From assembly GCA_964550795.1 (NCBI GenBank), contig CAZKBH010000004.1, positions 62,001-126,000 of the forward strand: a DNA stretch of 64,000 nt. Direction: 5' to 3'. How positions within the stretch are numbered: position 1 is the stretch's first letter; every line of letters starts with the position of its first letter. This document shows, one piece after another, positions 9,372 to 19,400 of this stretch. The translations under genes were made by a program, and so were the position numbers. The DNA comes from M3007 sp964550795. Lineage in GTDB: Bacteria; Bacteroidota; Bacteroidia; Chitinophagales; Saprospiraceae. The notes beneath the pieces were generated by a model. The model saw nothing but the letters and a program-made list of their open reading frames with translations, was not told where the DNA came from and searched no databases.

Positions 9372-10118
9372 TCAACCCTCAAAAACCTTCCTTTTCAACT
9401 CAAAATTCTTCCCCAAATACACCTTGCGCACCATCTCATCTGCGGCAAGTTCTTCGGCGGTGCCAGCCTTCAAAATACTGCCCTCGAACATGAGGTAAGC
9501 CCGGTCAGTGATGCTGAGGGTTTCCTGCACATTGTGGTCGGTGATTAGGATACCGATATTTTTGGTTTTGAGTTTTGCCACGATGTACTGAATGTCTTCC
9601 ACGGCAATGGGGTCAATGCCTGCGAAAGGCTCGTCAAGCAGGATGAACTTCGGATCGCTGGCGAGTGCCCGGGCGATTTCGGTGCGTCGGCGCTCGCCTC
9701 CGGAGAGGGTGTCACCATTGCCGGTACGCACCCGGTTGAGGTTGAATTCGTCGAGCAGGGATTCCAGTTTTTCATGCTGTGCCTGTTTGCTCAATTTGGT
9801 CATTTCCAAAACCGCGCGGATATTGTCCTCCACCGAGAGTTTGCGAAACACACTGGGTTCCTGCGGCAAATAACCAATGCCTTTTTGGGCGCGGCGATAC
9901 ATGGGTAAATTCGTAATCTCCTCATTATCAAGGTACACATGCCCATCGGTTGGTTTGATAAAGCCCACGGTCATGTAAAATGAGGTGGTTTTCCCCGCAC
10001 CGTTCGGCCCGAGCAATCCGACAATTTCGCCCTGCTCTACCTGGAACGAAACGTCTTTTACCACGGTGCGTTTGCCGTAGTTTTTGAAGATATTCTCTGC
10101 TCGTAAAATCATAATCAT
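9372..10118 (-). CDS. lptB: LPS export ABC transporter ATP-binding protein LptB
   Basis: Cytoplasmic ATPase that powers lipopolysaccharide extraction by LptFG. The 248 residues carry Walker A (LLGPNGAGKTTSFY), the Q-loop region YLPQEPSVFRKLSV, the ABC signature TLSGGERRR, Walker B (FILLDEPFAGIDPIAVEDIQ) and the H-loop (ITDHNVQETL). FRKLSVEDN and DEPFAGIDPIAV are LptB hallmarks. The start ATG overlaps the yqeY stop in a TAATG arrangement, so the two genes are translationally coupled. Confidence 0.94.
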   Translation of the reverse strand: MIMILRAENIFKNYGKRTVVKDVSFQVEQGEIVGLLGPNGAGKTTSFYMTVGFIKPTDGHVYLDNEEITNLPMYRRAQKGIGYLPQEPSVFRKLSVEDNIRAVLEMTKLSKQAQHEKLESLLDEFNLNRVRTGNGDTLSGGERRRTEIARALASDPKFILLDEPFAGIDPIAVEDIQYIVAKLKTKNIGILITDHNVQETLSITDRAYLMFEGSILKAGTAEELAADEMVRKVYLGKNFELKRKVFEG

Positions 10119-10564
10119 TAGCCTAATAGGTGTTTCACAATATCCGAAATCGCGCGGCCTTCTGCTTTGCCCGCCAATTCTTTGTTGGCAGCGCCCATTA
10201 CCTTGCCCATATCGCGGGCCGATTCAGCGCCTGTTTCGGCAATGATTCTTTTAATAATCGCCTCCAATTCAGCGCCTTCCAACATGGCTGGCAGGTATTT
10301 CCGGATTACAGCTATTTCCTCGCGTTCAATCTGTGCGAGTTCGGGCCGGTTGTTTTTTTCGTAAATTTCCATGGATTCCTGGCGGGTTTTCACCAGTTTT
10401 TGCAGCATCTGCACTTCGCGGGTTTCGTCAATGGCCTGGCCCGTTCCGTCTGTTTTGGCCAATTGAATGAGTGATTTGATGGCACGGATACCGCGCAGCG
10501 TCACGTCGTCCTTGGCTTTCATGGCGACCACGAGGTCTTTACTGATTCTTTCTTCGAGTGTCAT
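10118..10564 (-). CDS. yqeY: GatB/YqeY domain protein
   Basis: 148-residue stand-alone YqeY protein, related to the C-terminal tRNA-interacting domain of GatB. Signatures: LKAMKAKD-like VAMKAKDDVTLRGIRAIKS, YEKNNRPELAQIEREEIAVI, YLP, and the C-terminal RDMGKVMGA and GRAISDIVKHLL. Its precise role is unknown, though it is thought to bear on amidotransferase or tRNA function. First gene of a pair with lptB, sharing one base with it. Confidence 0.9.
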   Translation of the reverse strand: MTLEERISKDLVVAMKAKDDVTLRGIRAIKSLIQLAKTDGTGQAIDETREVQMLQKLVKTRQESMEIYEKNNRPELAQIEREEIAVIRKYLPAMLEGAELEAIIKRIIAETGAESARDMGKVMGAANKELAGKAEGRAISDIVKHLLG

Positions 10565-10653
10565 TTCAATTGAATTTATGTGCTTTTCAGTATTTTCAGA
10601 GTGCTTTTTAGGTATTCAGGTTAAAAGCCTGCAATCTTTTTTTCAATTTTAGG

Positions 10654-12120
10654 TTAAACCGGTTTGTACCCAAACAAACGCTTTTCCCGAATCAAACGTG
10701 CCACTTCGGGGGGGACTTTTTCTTCCCAGCCACTTTCGCCGTGTTGAATTTGCTTTAAAACGGCCTTATGGTAGATGTTAAGAATCTCTGGCTCAAACCC
10801 CTGAAGGTCCACAATGTTCCGACTTTCCAGCAGGTGATCGTATAAAAAATGAATGGCCGGGGGGATGGAGAGGTTTTTGGATGTGATGAGGTGTTCGCCC
10901 GCCTTCGCTCCTGCCCGCCAGGGCTTGGCAGGCGGGGAAGCTACGGCGGGTAAAGCGGGTGAAGTTGGTAAAAACGGGTAAACATAAAACCGCACATTTC
11001 GGGTGAACACCTCGCCGAATGCTCCCAAGAGGTTATCCGGGTTGGCTTCGCAGGTTTCGTGGAGGATGTTCTGGAGTTTGCGGGCACCCATGGCCAGGCC
11101 GATCCGGTGAATTTTATAGTCGGCAAAGTAGGCGATGAGCCGCTTATGTTGCACACAATCAGAAATGATCACCGTTTCGCCCATGGCACACAAAATTTCG
11201 GCGCGATCCAGGAAATCGCGTTCGCTGAGTTCGCCGTCTGCACGCAAATTGTCAAGCGTGATTTCCGTGAGGAAAAAAGTATTGTCCCCGTCCACATCCG
11301 GCTCAGCACGGAATTGGGCTTTGGCACAGCGGATCATGTCCTGCTGCACCAGCGTGGGCGGTCGGTAACTTCCCCGCGCAATCAGGATGGATTTCCGGTA
11401 AAGAAACTCCCCGGCGTGCAGACTCAAGCCATCCGGACCGAAAATGGCCACTTCACTGAGTTGGTTTTTGACCAGCCAAAGGCACAGGAGTCGGTTGTCA
11501 AGATTTTGAAAATCAGGCCCTTGCAAACGCACCATGTCGATCTTCACCCGCCCGACCAGATTGTCCATCAACGAACGAAGCAGGGTTTCCGGGTCGCTTT
11601 GGTAGCGGTAACAAGCGTAGAGCATATTCACGCCCAGAATACCAACCGCCTGTTGTTGCAGCCGATTGTCCTGGTCCAGCAGCCGAACGTGCAGCACCAG
11701 ATCATTGGGCGCAGCACCTGGCGTAAGTTGAAAACGCAGCCCCAGCCAACCATCGCCTTTGATGGTTTTTTGATAATTGATGGCTGCCACAGTGTCCGCA
11801 AAAGCAAAAAAGCACTGTTCGGGTCGTTGTGCCCGGAGCCGCCCTTCCATGAGCGCGTATTCGTGGGCCAACATTTTATACAACCTGGATTCGCACACGT
11901 AGCGACCTTTTCCCTGCTCTTCGGTGCCGTAAATTTCGTCGCTCACTACTTTGTCGTAAGCACTCATCGTTTTGGCGATGGTGCCCGCTGCTGCACCCGC
12001 CTGAAAGAAGTGGCGTGCAACTTCCTGGCCTGCGCCAATCTCCGCGAACGCGCCGTACACCCGGTCATCGAGGTTGATTTCCAGCGCTTTTTGCTCTGTT
12101 TCGAGTATTCTACGTGTCAT
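10654..12120 (-). CDS. Conserved protein of unknown function (488 aa)
   Basis: I recognise the opening (VYGAFAEIGAGQEVARHFF, then GTIAKTMSAYD and YVCESRLYKML) as a conserved bacterial family whose database names vary and are not backed by motifs I can see. No signal peptide, no P-loop and no obvious catalytic motif. A later block reads FLDRAEILCAMGETVIISDC and KIHRIGLAMGARKLQNI. Near residues 392-407 a Pro/Ala/Gly-rich stretch (VASPPAKPWRAGAKAG) is encoded by a GC-rich inverted repeat and looks like an in-frame insertion. Single gene, divergent from the trans-sulfuration gene across a 300-base spacer that holds a 37-nt palindrome. Confidence 0.7.
   Translation of the reverse strand: MTRRILETEQKALEINLDDRVYGAFAEIGAGQEVARHFFQAGAAAGTIAKTMSAYDKVVSDEIYGTEEQGKGRYVCESRLYKMLAHEYALMEGRLRAQRPEQCFFAFADTVAAINYQKTIKGDGWLGLRFQLTPGAAPNDLVLHVRLLDQDNRLQQQAVGILGVNMLYACYRYQSDPETLLRSLMDNLVGRVKIDMVRLQGPDFQNLDNRLLCLWLVKNQLSEVAIFGPDGLSLHAGEFLYRKSILIARGSYRPPTLVQQDMIRCAKAQFRAEPDVDGDNTFFLTEITLDNLRADGELSERDFLDRAEILCAMGETVIISDCVQHKRLIAYFADYKIHRIGLAMGARKLQNILHETCEANPDNLLGAFGEVFTRNVRFYVYPFLPTSPALPAVASPPAKPWRAGAKAGEHLITSKNLSIPPAIHFLYDHLLESRNIVDLQGFEPEILNIYHKAVLKQIQHGESGWEEKVPPEVARLIREKRLFGYKPV
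10910..10936. repeat. GC-rich inverted repeat inside a coding gene
   Basis: On the coding strand, arms CCCGCCTGCCA and TGGCGGGCAGG pair with one wobble and one mismatch around AGCCC. It keeps the host frame and encodes a low-complexity PAKPWRAG stretch. Confidence 0.65.
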
Positions 12121-12197
12121 AATTTAAGGCACAAGGTACGACACGGCAGAGAAGCGGCAGACATGGGTTACCCCGAATTTTGTAACACGTTAAATCG

Positions 12198-12234
12198 GTA
12201 GAAGTGACACTTTTTTAAAAAGTGTCACTTCTAC
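12198..12234. repeat. 37-nt perfect palindrome between divergent genes
   Basis: Arms of 18 bases (GTAGAAGTGACACTTTTT and its complement) around a single T. It lies between two genes that read away from it, so it cannot terminate either; an operator or a mobile repeat are the options. The rest of the 300-base spacer shows only a promoter box at 12323. Confidence 0.75.
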
Positions 12235-12322
12235 GCACGGAATCCCGTTTTTGCAATCATGCAAAAGTCGGGGTGTCTCCTGTAGTTTAAAACGCACTGG
12301 GAAACAAGTGGCAATGGCTGCC

Positions 12323-12330
12323 TACCTTTG
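12323..12330 (+). promoter_or_regulatory. TAnnTTTG promoter element of the trans-sulfuration gene
   Basis: TACCTTTG, about 88 bases before the ATG at 12419. Confidence 0.5.
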
Positions 12331-12418
12331 CGGTTTCTATCCAAATTCCAGTATCGCCTTTGCTTTTGCGAAGTATATTTCAGCAAAAAGGCTTGGCGAC
12401 AAAAAATACACCACACAC

Positions 12419-13564
12419 ATGAAATTTGCTACCAAAGTTATCCACGCCGGCATAGAGCCAGATCCCAGCACCGGGGCAGTTATGACCCCAATTTTCCAGA
12501 CCTCTACCTATGCGCAAACGGCGCCGGGCGAGCACAAGGGGTATGAATATGCACGCACTCAAAACCCGACCCGATCCGCCCTGGAAAAAAACCTCGCCGC
12601 CCTCGAAAACGGGACGGACGCCATCTGTTTTTCCTCTGGTTTAGCCGCACAAGATGCGGTCATCAAACTACTCACTTCCGGCGATGAAGTACTGGCAGTC
12701 AATGATTTATACGGCGGTTCGTACCGGCAAATGGTGCGCGTTTGGAGCCAGTGGGGACTAAAAAGCCGTTTTGTGGACATGTACACGGCGGCCAATGTGG
12801 AACGTGAAATCAGCCCAGCCACCAAGCTGATCTGGATTGAAACGCCCACCAACCCAATGCTGAATATCGTGGACATCGCGGCGGTATGCGCCATTGCCCG
12901 TAAACACGGTATCATGACTTGCGTGGATAACACCTTCGCTTCTCCTTACCTGCAAAATCCACTCGATCTAGGCGCAGACATCGTGCTGCATTCGGCAACC
13001 AAATACATTGGCGGCCACTCGGATGTGGTACATGGCTGCCTGGTGGTGAAGGATGCGGACATTGCCCAACGCCTGCGTTTTTTGCAAAATGCCTGCGGCG
13101 CCGTGCCTGGCCCACAAGATTGTTTTCTGGTTTTGCGCGGCATCAAAACCCTTCACCTGCGTGTGCAACGCGCCTGCGAAAACGCAGCGAAAATTGCGGA
13201 ATACCTCGTCAATCATCCCAAAGTAGGGAAAGTGCACTGGCCCGGGTTTGTCCAGCATCCCGGCCATGCGATTGCTCAAAAACAGATGCGCATGTTTGGG
13301 GCGATGGTTTCTTTTGACCTGAAAAACAATTCTTTGGAAGATGCCACCAAAGTGATGAGCAATACTGAATTGTTCACCCTGGCGGAATCGCTCGGTGGGG
13401 TAGAGTCGCTCATTGGTCACCCGGCCAGCATGACCCACGCCAGTATTCCACGGGAGGAACGACTGAAGGTGGGCCTCACGGACTCGCTCATTCGCCTGAG
13501 TATCGGGGTGGAAGATGTGGACGATTTGATTGAAGATTTGGACAAGGCACTGGGTTTGGTTTGA
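12419..13564 (+). CDS. PLP-dependent trans-sulfuration enzyme (cystathionine gamma-synthase/lyase family)
   Basis: 381-residue Cys/Met metabolism PLP enzyme. Signatures: YEYARTQNPTRSALE, the PLP-binding block CFSSGLAAQDAV, DLYGGSYRQ, IETPTNPML, CVDNTFASPYLQ, and the Schiff-base lysine in HSATKYIGGHSDVVHG (about residue 198). The C-terminal SLGGVESLIGHPASMTHA and RLSIGVED are typical of cystathionine gamma-synthases and lyases; the sequence alone does not say which. The ATG at 12419 matches the family start (KFATKVIHAG). No operon partner: the next gene starts 35 bases on but encodes an exported protein of unrelated type. Confidence 0.92.
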   Translation: MKFATKVIHAGIEPDPSTGAVMTPIFQTSTYAQTAPGEHKGYEYARTQNPTRSALEKNLAALENGTDAICFSSGLAAQDAVIKLLTSGDEVLAVNDLYGGSYRQMVRVWSQWGLKSRFVDMYTAANVEREISPATKLIWIETPTNPMLNIVDIAAVCAIARKHGIMTCVDNTFASPYLQNPLDLGADIVLHSATKYIGGHSDVVHGCLVVKDADIAQRLRFLQNACGAVPGPQDCFLVLRGIKTLHLRVQRACENAAKIAEYLVNHPKVGKVHWPGFVQHPGHAIAQKQMRMFGAMVSFDLKNNSLEDATKVMSNTELFTLAESLGGVESLIGHPASMTHASIPREERLKVGLTDSLIRLSIGVEDVDDLIEDLDKALGLV

Positions 13565-13599
13565 TAAAAACCTAAAAAAGCGTTCAAAATCAAAGGTTT

Positions 13600-15171
13600 A
13601 TGCGTATATTTTTGCTCTGGCTCTCGGCCATGTGCGGCTTGATGGCCTTGCTTCCTGCTCAAAACCTGCAACGGATCGGACATTTACCTTACCCGCAGTT
13701 GAGGCTTTCCGGGTGTTGGCATCACGTGGACAGTGCAGGCGGCGAATGGGCACTCGTGGGCACCAGCATCGGGCTGAGTATTGTGGATTTGACTGATCCG
13801 GCCTTGCCTGTGGAGCGATTTCAGGTGCCAGGTATCCAGAACAACTGGCGGGAAGTGCGGACCTGGGCCGGTCACGCCTACGTTAGTTCAGACGCGGACA
13901 GCAGTGGCATTACCATCGTGAACCTCAACTTTTTGCCCGACAGCATTCAATGGAAAGTTTGGCGTGGCGACGGTTTTTTTGTCAATCGAGTCCGAAGAAG
14001 TCACACCATATTGGCTAAAGAGGGGTATTTGTACCTTTTTGGCGGCAGCAATATCTCTGACGGGGCTGTGATTGCGGATCTTGACGACCCTTGGAATCCG
14101 CGCGTTTTGAGCAAATATGCGGCGCACTACGTACATGATGGTTTTGTGCGCGGCGACACCCTTTGGACCAATGAGGGAGACGCCTCCCGATTTGGAGTGG
14201 TGGATATTTCGGACAAAAGCAACCCGGTTTTGCTCACCAACCACCCCACTCCTGGCGGTTACAGTCACAATTGCGAAACCTCCAACGATGGCCAAACGCT
14301 TTTTACCACCGATGAACGGGCTAATGCCCCACTGGCGGCCTTCGATGTTTCCAATCTGGAGGATATTCGTTTACTAGATCTGTACAAACCGAGTTTACGG
14401 CCTGAGGGGGAGGTGCATAATGTGCGGGTCATGCCCGGGGATTTTCTCGTTTGTCCGAGTTACAGGGGTCAATTAACGCTTGTGGATGCCTCGCAGCCAG
14501 ATAATCTGATTGAAATTGCCCTGGATACGATCGGAAATAAATTGGTTTGGGATGCAGACCCTTATTTGCCTTCGGGGATTTTGTTGGCAACTGTCGTGGA
14601 GGAGGGCTTGTTCGTGTATCAGCCGACGTACCAAAAAGCTGCCCGGATACAGGGTACGGTAACGGACGCTTTGACTGGTTTCCCCTTACCGAATGCTAAG
14701 ATTTTTGTCTTAAACACGCCCAATGCGGACACTACGGGTGCAAATGGAGGCTATAAAACGGGCGCACAGGCGACGGGGAATTACGCGCTTCGTGTGGAAC
14801 GGACCGGCTACCAAACACAGGTCGTGACCAATGTTTCGCTGGTGAGTGGTGAAATTGCGGTGAGAGATTTTGCCCTGATTCCCTCAGTTGTAAGTACAGA
14901 AATACTTGACAATGAGTCCATTGTACGCATTTCGCCCATGCCATTCGAGGATTTTTTACGCATTGAAATTCCTGCAGACAGTCCATTTAAACCCGCAAAT
15001 ACGATGCTTTGGCTAACGGATTTTTCCGGAAAAATCATCCTGGAAACAAGGGCCGATGCCAGCGGCGTCACGCTGTTGAAGGGTTTGTCAAATCTTCCAA
15101 GCGGGCCTTATCTGCTCAGCGTCTCGAGCGAGCAGGGTTTTTATGAAGGGCGGAGGGTGGTGAAGTGGTGA
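13600..15171 (+). CDS. Choice-of-anchor B (LVIVD repeat) protein with T9SS C-terminal sorting domain
   Basis: Exported protein with a signal peptide (residues 1-20, ending LLPAQ). Residues about 25-345 form a beta-propeller of LVIVD-type repeats (SIGLSIVDLTDPALPV, GAVIADLDDPWNPRVL, FGVVDISDKSNPVLL, DVSNLEDIRLLD, LTLVDASQPDNLI). Residues about 347-430 are a carboxypeptidase-regulatory-like domain (IQGTVTDALTGFPLPNAKI). The last 80 residues (ISPMPFEDFL to GRRVVKW) are a type A T9SS sorting domain, so it should be secreted across the outer membrane. Ligand unknown. It converges with the M23 peptidase gene six bases away. Confidence 0.88.
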   Translation: MRIFLLWLSAMCGLMALLPAQNLQRIGHLPYPQLRLSGCWHHVDSAGGEWALVGTSIGLSIVDLTDPALPVERFQVPGIQNNWREVRTWAGHAYVSSDADSSGITIVNLNFLPDSIQWKVWRGDGFFVNRVRRSHTILAKEGYLYLFGGSNISDGAVIADLDDPWNPRVLSKYAAHYVHDGFVRGDTLWTNEGDASRFGVVDISDKSNPVLLTNHPTPGGYSHNCETSNDGQTLFTTDERANAPLAAFDVSNLEDIRLLDLYKPSLRPEGEVHNVRVMPGDFLVCPSYRGQLTLVDASQPDNLIEIALDTIGNKLVWDADPYLPSGILLATVVEEGLFVYQPTYQKAARIQGTVTDALTGFPLPNAKIFVLNTPNADTTGANGGYKTGAQATGNYALRVERTGYQTQVVTNVSLVSGEIAVRDFALIPSVVSTEILDNESIVRISPMPFEDFLRIEIPADSPFKPANTMLWLTDFSGKIILETRADASGVTLLKGLSNLPSGPYLLSVSSEQGFYEGRRVVKW

Positions 15172-15177
15172 TTGGTG

Positions 15178-16125
15178 TCAATTAAAATTGATGTATAAAG
15201 TTGGGTCCACGGCCCGGCCTTTGTGCCAGAGTTCGAAGTGGATATGTGGCCCGGAGGTGTTTTCCCCCGAATTTCCGATGATTGCGATGGCCTCCCCGGC
15301 TTTTACCTGGTCGCCCTCACGGCGGAGCAGCACGGAATTGTGTTTGTAGATGGTTACCACATTGTTTGGGTGTTGCACGGCGATGCTGTAACCCGTTTCC
15401 ACGGTGTAGCCCGCCGAAATAACCGAGCCGTCGGCGGCAGCTTTCACGGCGGTGTTTTTGGGCGCAGCAACGTCCAGCCCATAATGGTTTTTTGACAGGT
15501 CGAATTTGGCAGTCACCTCGCCGCTTACGGGCGGCATGAAAAAAAGTTGTTCCAACGGCACGTCTCGTCCCAGGCTGGTAAGGGGCGAAACAACTGCTTT
15601 TGGATCGGTTGTGAAGGTTCCGGTAGCGACGGCGGAGCGCAGTTCTTCATCCTCCGGGATCCGATCAATGTCTTTGGGCATGGTATCGGCGGGATTCTCC
15701 GGTTGTGCATTTTTTTTGGCTGCTTCTTGGGACATGTCGGCTAGATCGCCCGTCAGGATTTTTCGAAAATTTTCATTGTAGCGGCGGTGCGCCTCAATTT
15801 CATTCTCCAAACCAGCCACTTTACCGGTCAGCTCCGCAATTTCTGAATCGCGGGTGAAATCTCCATAACCCGGAATATACCGTTTCAGCGGAGTCCAGAT
15901 AATCAACATGGTGACCAGAATAGCGGTCCCAACGATCAGTGAACTGACTCCGACATAGACCGCTAAGGGCGTGAGTTTAATGGACGTGACCTCCTCGAAG
16001 GTATCGTCGTTCATAATCACCAGTCGGTATTTGTCGCGCAGCTTGTCCATCAGGCTACGGTCTTCGTCGCCGTGCTTGCGGAAAAAATTGATAAACTGCT
16101 TTAGGAAAGCGAAGAATTTTTGCAT
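15178..16125 (-). CDS. M23 family metallopeptidase, inner-membrane anchored
   Basis: A predicted peptidoglycan endopeptidase or LytM-type factor facing the periplasm. The 315 residues start with a cytoplasmic basic segment, then one membrane helix (about residues 52-76, YVGVSSLIVGTAILVTMLII), a coiled coil (about 90-120), and a C-terminal LytM domain. Zinc ligands are visible in KNHYGLDVAA (His and Asp) and in SGPHIHFELW (HxH). FDLSKNHYG and GRAVDPTLYIN are usual for Bacteroidota M23 proteins. The start is divergent from the amidohydrolase gene, with a repeat-filled spacer between. Confidence 0.9.
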   Translation of the reverse strand: MQKFFAFLKQFINFFRKHGDEDRSLMDKLRDKYRLVIMNDDTFEEVTSIKLTPLAVYVGVSSLIVGTAILVTMLIIWTPLKRYIPGYGDFTRDSEIAELTGKVAGLENEIEAHRRYNENFRKILTGDLADMSQEAAKKNAQPENPADTMPKDIDRIPEDEELRSAVATGTFTTDPKAVVSPLTSLGRDVPLEQLFFMPPVSGEVTAKFDLSKNHYGLDVAAPKNTAVKAAADGSVISAGYTVETGYSIAVQHPNNVVTIYKHNSVLLRREGDQVKAGEAIAIIGNSGENTSGPHIHFELWHKGRAVDPTLYINFN

Positions 16126-16136
16126 CCTGGGTTGGT

Positions 16137-16318
16137 GAGTGGTCTACTGGTGATTGGTGGAGTGGTGATTGGTGTATTGGGGACTGGTATATTGGTAAAC
16201 TGGGGAATGGTTATTTAACTGTTGGAAATATCAGTTTCCACTCCACCAATCTACCAATCACCATTCCACCAGTAAACCAATCACCAATCTACTAGTCACC
16301 AATCACCAAACCGCAAAT
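16137..16318. repeat. TGGTGATTGG-type tandem units followed by their reverse complement
   Basis: Degenerate 7-9 nt units (TGGTGATTGGTGTATTGG and similar) fill 16137-16205. After a short unique centre, complementary units (CCAATCACCAATCTACC and similar) fill 16235-16312. The two arms can form a long, slippable hairpin. Related copies sit at 31579 and 53533. This fills most of the 333-base gap between the M23 and amidohydrolase genes. Confidence 0.8.
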
Positions 16319-16458
16319 TTCGGAGAAATCCCCGAGCTTTTACAAACGCATTTACCAGACTCATATTGGCCGCTGACGGTGGTGGCTACGCTGCTCGTCT
16401 ATCTTTCCCCAAAAGTCAGCGAAAGGCTGTATTTATGCGCCCTAAAATTACAATTTGC

Positions 16459-19400
16459 ATGAAATACATTTTGTCCTTTCTCCTGTTTGCCCTGCTTCAA
16501 AGCAGCTTGTTTTCGCAAGAAAAGCCCAAATGGGATGTCTCCAACCCCTCTGGCGGCGTGCCTTATCGCGACGTTGAATTCAGCACCAACGAAGGCACCT
16601 GGATGTGTTTGGATGTAAGTCCCGATGGCAAAACCATTGTGTTTGATATGCTCGGCGACCTTTATACCATGCCCATTTCTGGCGGCACGGCAACTTGTAT
16701 CCGCTCGGGTTTGGCCTGGGAAGTCCAGCCGCGATTTTCACCGGATGGCAGCAAAATTTCCTTCACCAGCGATGCTGGCGGCGGCGACAATATTTGGTAC
16801 ATGAATGTGGATGGCTCAAACGCCAAGCAGATTACCAAAGAAAGTTTCCAACTGCTCAACAACGCAGAATGGGTTGATAATGAATACATTGTTGCGAGAA
16901 AACACTTCACTTCTACCCGCTCGCTCGGTGCGGGAGAACTGTGGATGTACCACCTCAGCGGCGGAAGCGGCATTCAACTGACCAAGCGAAAAAACGATCA
17001 ACAGGACCTGAACGAGCCTTCTGTTTCACCCGACGGACGCTACATTTACTTCAGTGAAGACATGTACGGCGGCGGCTTTTTTCAGTACAACAAAAATCCA
17101 AATACCCAGATTTTTGCCATTCGCCGGTATGATCGCGTGGAAGGAAAAATCGAGGAGGTAACGGGTGGCGCTGGTGGTGCTTGTCGGCCACAGATTTCAC
17201 CGGATGGGGAATGGCTTGCTTTTGTGCGCCGCGATTACACTAAAACGGTGCTTTGTGTTCGAAATATGGCATCAGGCTTGGAATATCCATTGTATGATGG
17301 ATTGGATAAAGACCAGCAGGAGGCCTGGACGATTTTCGGGTGTTATCCTGGTTTTTCCTGGATGCCAAAAGGTGGCGGTCAGCGCACAAATCAATATGAA
17401 ATTGTCATTTGGGCGGGCGGTAAATTCAATAAAATTGGACTTCATACCGCCTATTTAGATCAAAAAACCGCTGGAATAGGCGATTACAATGAATTTTTCC
17501 CGCGAACAGAAATTCCATTCAATTGCCAGGTTAAAACCAAGGTGGCCGAAACCCTCAAATTTCAAAATCCTGTTTTTGAAAATGAATTTACGGCACGCGC
17601 CATCCGTCACATGGCAACTTCGCCCTCGGGAGGCACCTTGATATTCAATGCGGCTGGAAGGCTGTACAAAAAAGACTTACCCGACGGCAAGCCTGAACTG
17701 CTGGTAAATCAGAAATACGGGCGTATGAGTTTTGGGCAAATTCAGAGTTTTGATGTCCCAGTTTTGGAGTTTGAACCAAGTTTTTCGCCTGATGGGACTG
17801 AGGTGGTTTTTAGTGTTTGGAATGATATTTTTGGGGGTGGATTGTGGCGCATGAATCTGAAAACAGGTAAATTGAACCAGGTAAACCGGGAGGGCGGCAT
17901 TTTTCGGAATCCAAGTTTTTCGCCCGATGGCAAAGAAATAGTTTTTAAAGCGGAGGGCGGCGATGACGAAATGGGGCCTGCTCGCCGGATAAAACCCGGC
18001 ATCTACAGAATAAATCTTGAAGAAAACGCGAAAGAGGGTTCTCTGAAGCCGGAGTATTTTGTTGCGGAGGGTGGCGACAATCCACGTTTTTCCCCCGACG
18101 GCAAGCGCATTTTTGTCCAAACCGGCGGCTCCCTTTTTGGCGCTTTGGACAAAAGCCTAAAATCCTACGACCTCAACGGCAACGACGAAAAAGTACACGT
18201 CAAGTCGAAATACGCGCATTCCTTCACAGTTTCGCCCGATGGTAAGTGGTTGGCATTCATTGAATTACATAAAACGTTCGTATGTGCATTTCCACAAATT
18301 GGCAAAACCCTCGACCTCAGCGGCGACACCAAAGCCCTGCCTGCTACCGCGGTTAGTCGCGATGCGGGCTACAACCTGCACTGGAGTCTCGATGCGCAAA
18401 AACTGCATTACACGCTCGGCGACGAGTATTTCACGATTGAGCTGAGGGATCGCTTCGCCTATTTGCCGGGCGCGCCGGATTCGTTACCCGCCTTGCCGGA
18501 AGCAGGCTTAAAAATTGGCCTGAACCTCCCTACCGACAAACCCGAAGGCACCGTTATTTTTGAAAATGCCCGGATTGTAACCATGGAAGGCGATTTGGTG
18601 ATTGAAAAAGGCGCAATCGTCGTGTACCAAAACAAAATCGAGTCCGTGGAAACCATGGAAGCGTACAACAGTCGGCGGGTGAAACGCGCTGCGCCGGTAA
18701 AAATCATTGATTGCAAAGGCAAAACCATCATGCCGGGCATTGTGGACGTGCACGCGCACCCGGGTAATTTCCGCTTCGGGCTTAACCCGCAAAAACAGTG
18801 GGAGTACCACGCGCAATTGGCTTACGGCGTCACGACCCAACACGACCCCTCGGTGAACTCCGAGATGGCGTTTTCCAATGCCGAAATGCTCAAGGCTGGC
18901 CGGATGGTCGGTCCGCGCTTGTATTCCACCGGCACGATTCTCTACGGTGCGGACGGCGATTTCAAGGCACCCATTAACTCTTTTGAAGATGCGCGTTCAA
19001 CCCTGCGCCGCACCAAGGCTTGGGGCGCGTTTTCCGTAAAAAGTTACAACCAACCCCGCCGCGACCAACGCCAACAGGTCATAGCCGCTGCGCGTGAATT
19101 GAACATGCTGGTGGTGCCGGAGGGTGGCTCGTTTTTTCACCATAACCTCACACAAGTCGTGGATGGTCACACGGGTATTGAGCACAATATTCCCGTGGCG
19201 CCGCTGTACAATGACGTGATCACACTTTGGGGCAAAACCAACACCCACAACACCCCCACGCTCATCGTGAACTACGGCGGCCTCAACGGCGAATACCAGT
19301 GGTACCAAAATTCCGAAGTCTGGAAAAAGAAACCGCTGCTGAATTTTACGCCCAAACACATCCTCGACGAACGCAGTCGCCACCGCACCATGGTGCCCGA

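Noticed and set aside
11059..12201. 380-codon open frame opposite the 488-aa unknown gene
   Set aside because: The minus-strand frame carries conserved family motifs; the plus-strand frame shows none and covers the other gene almost entirely.
12198..12234. Intrinsic terminator
   Set aside because: Both flanking genes read away from it, so no transcript ends here.
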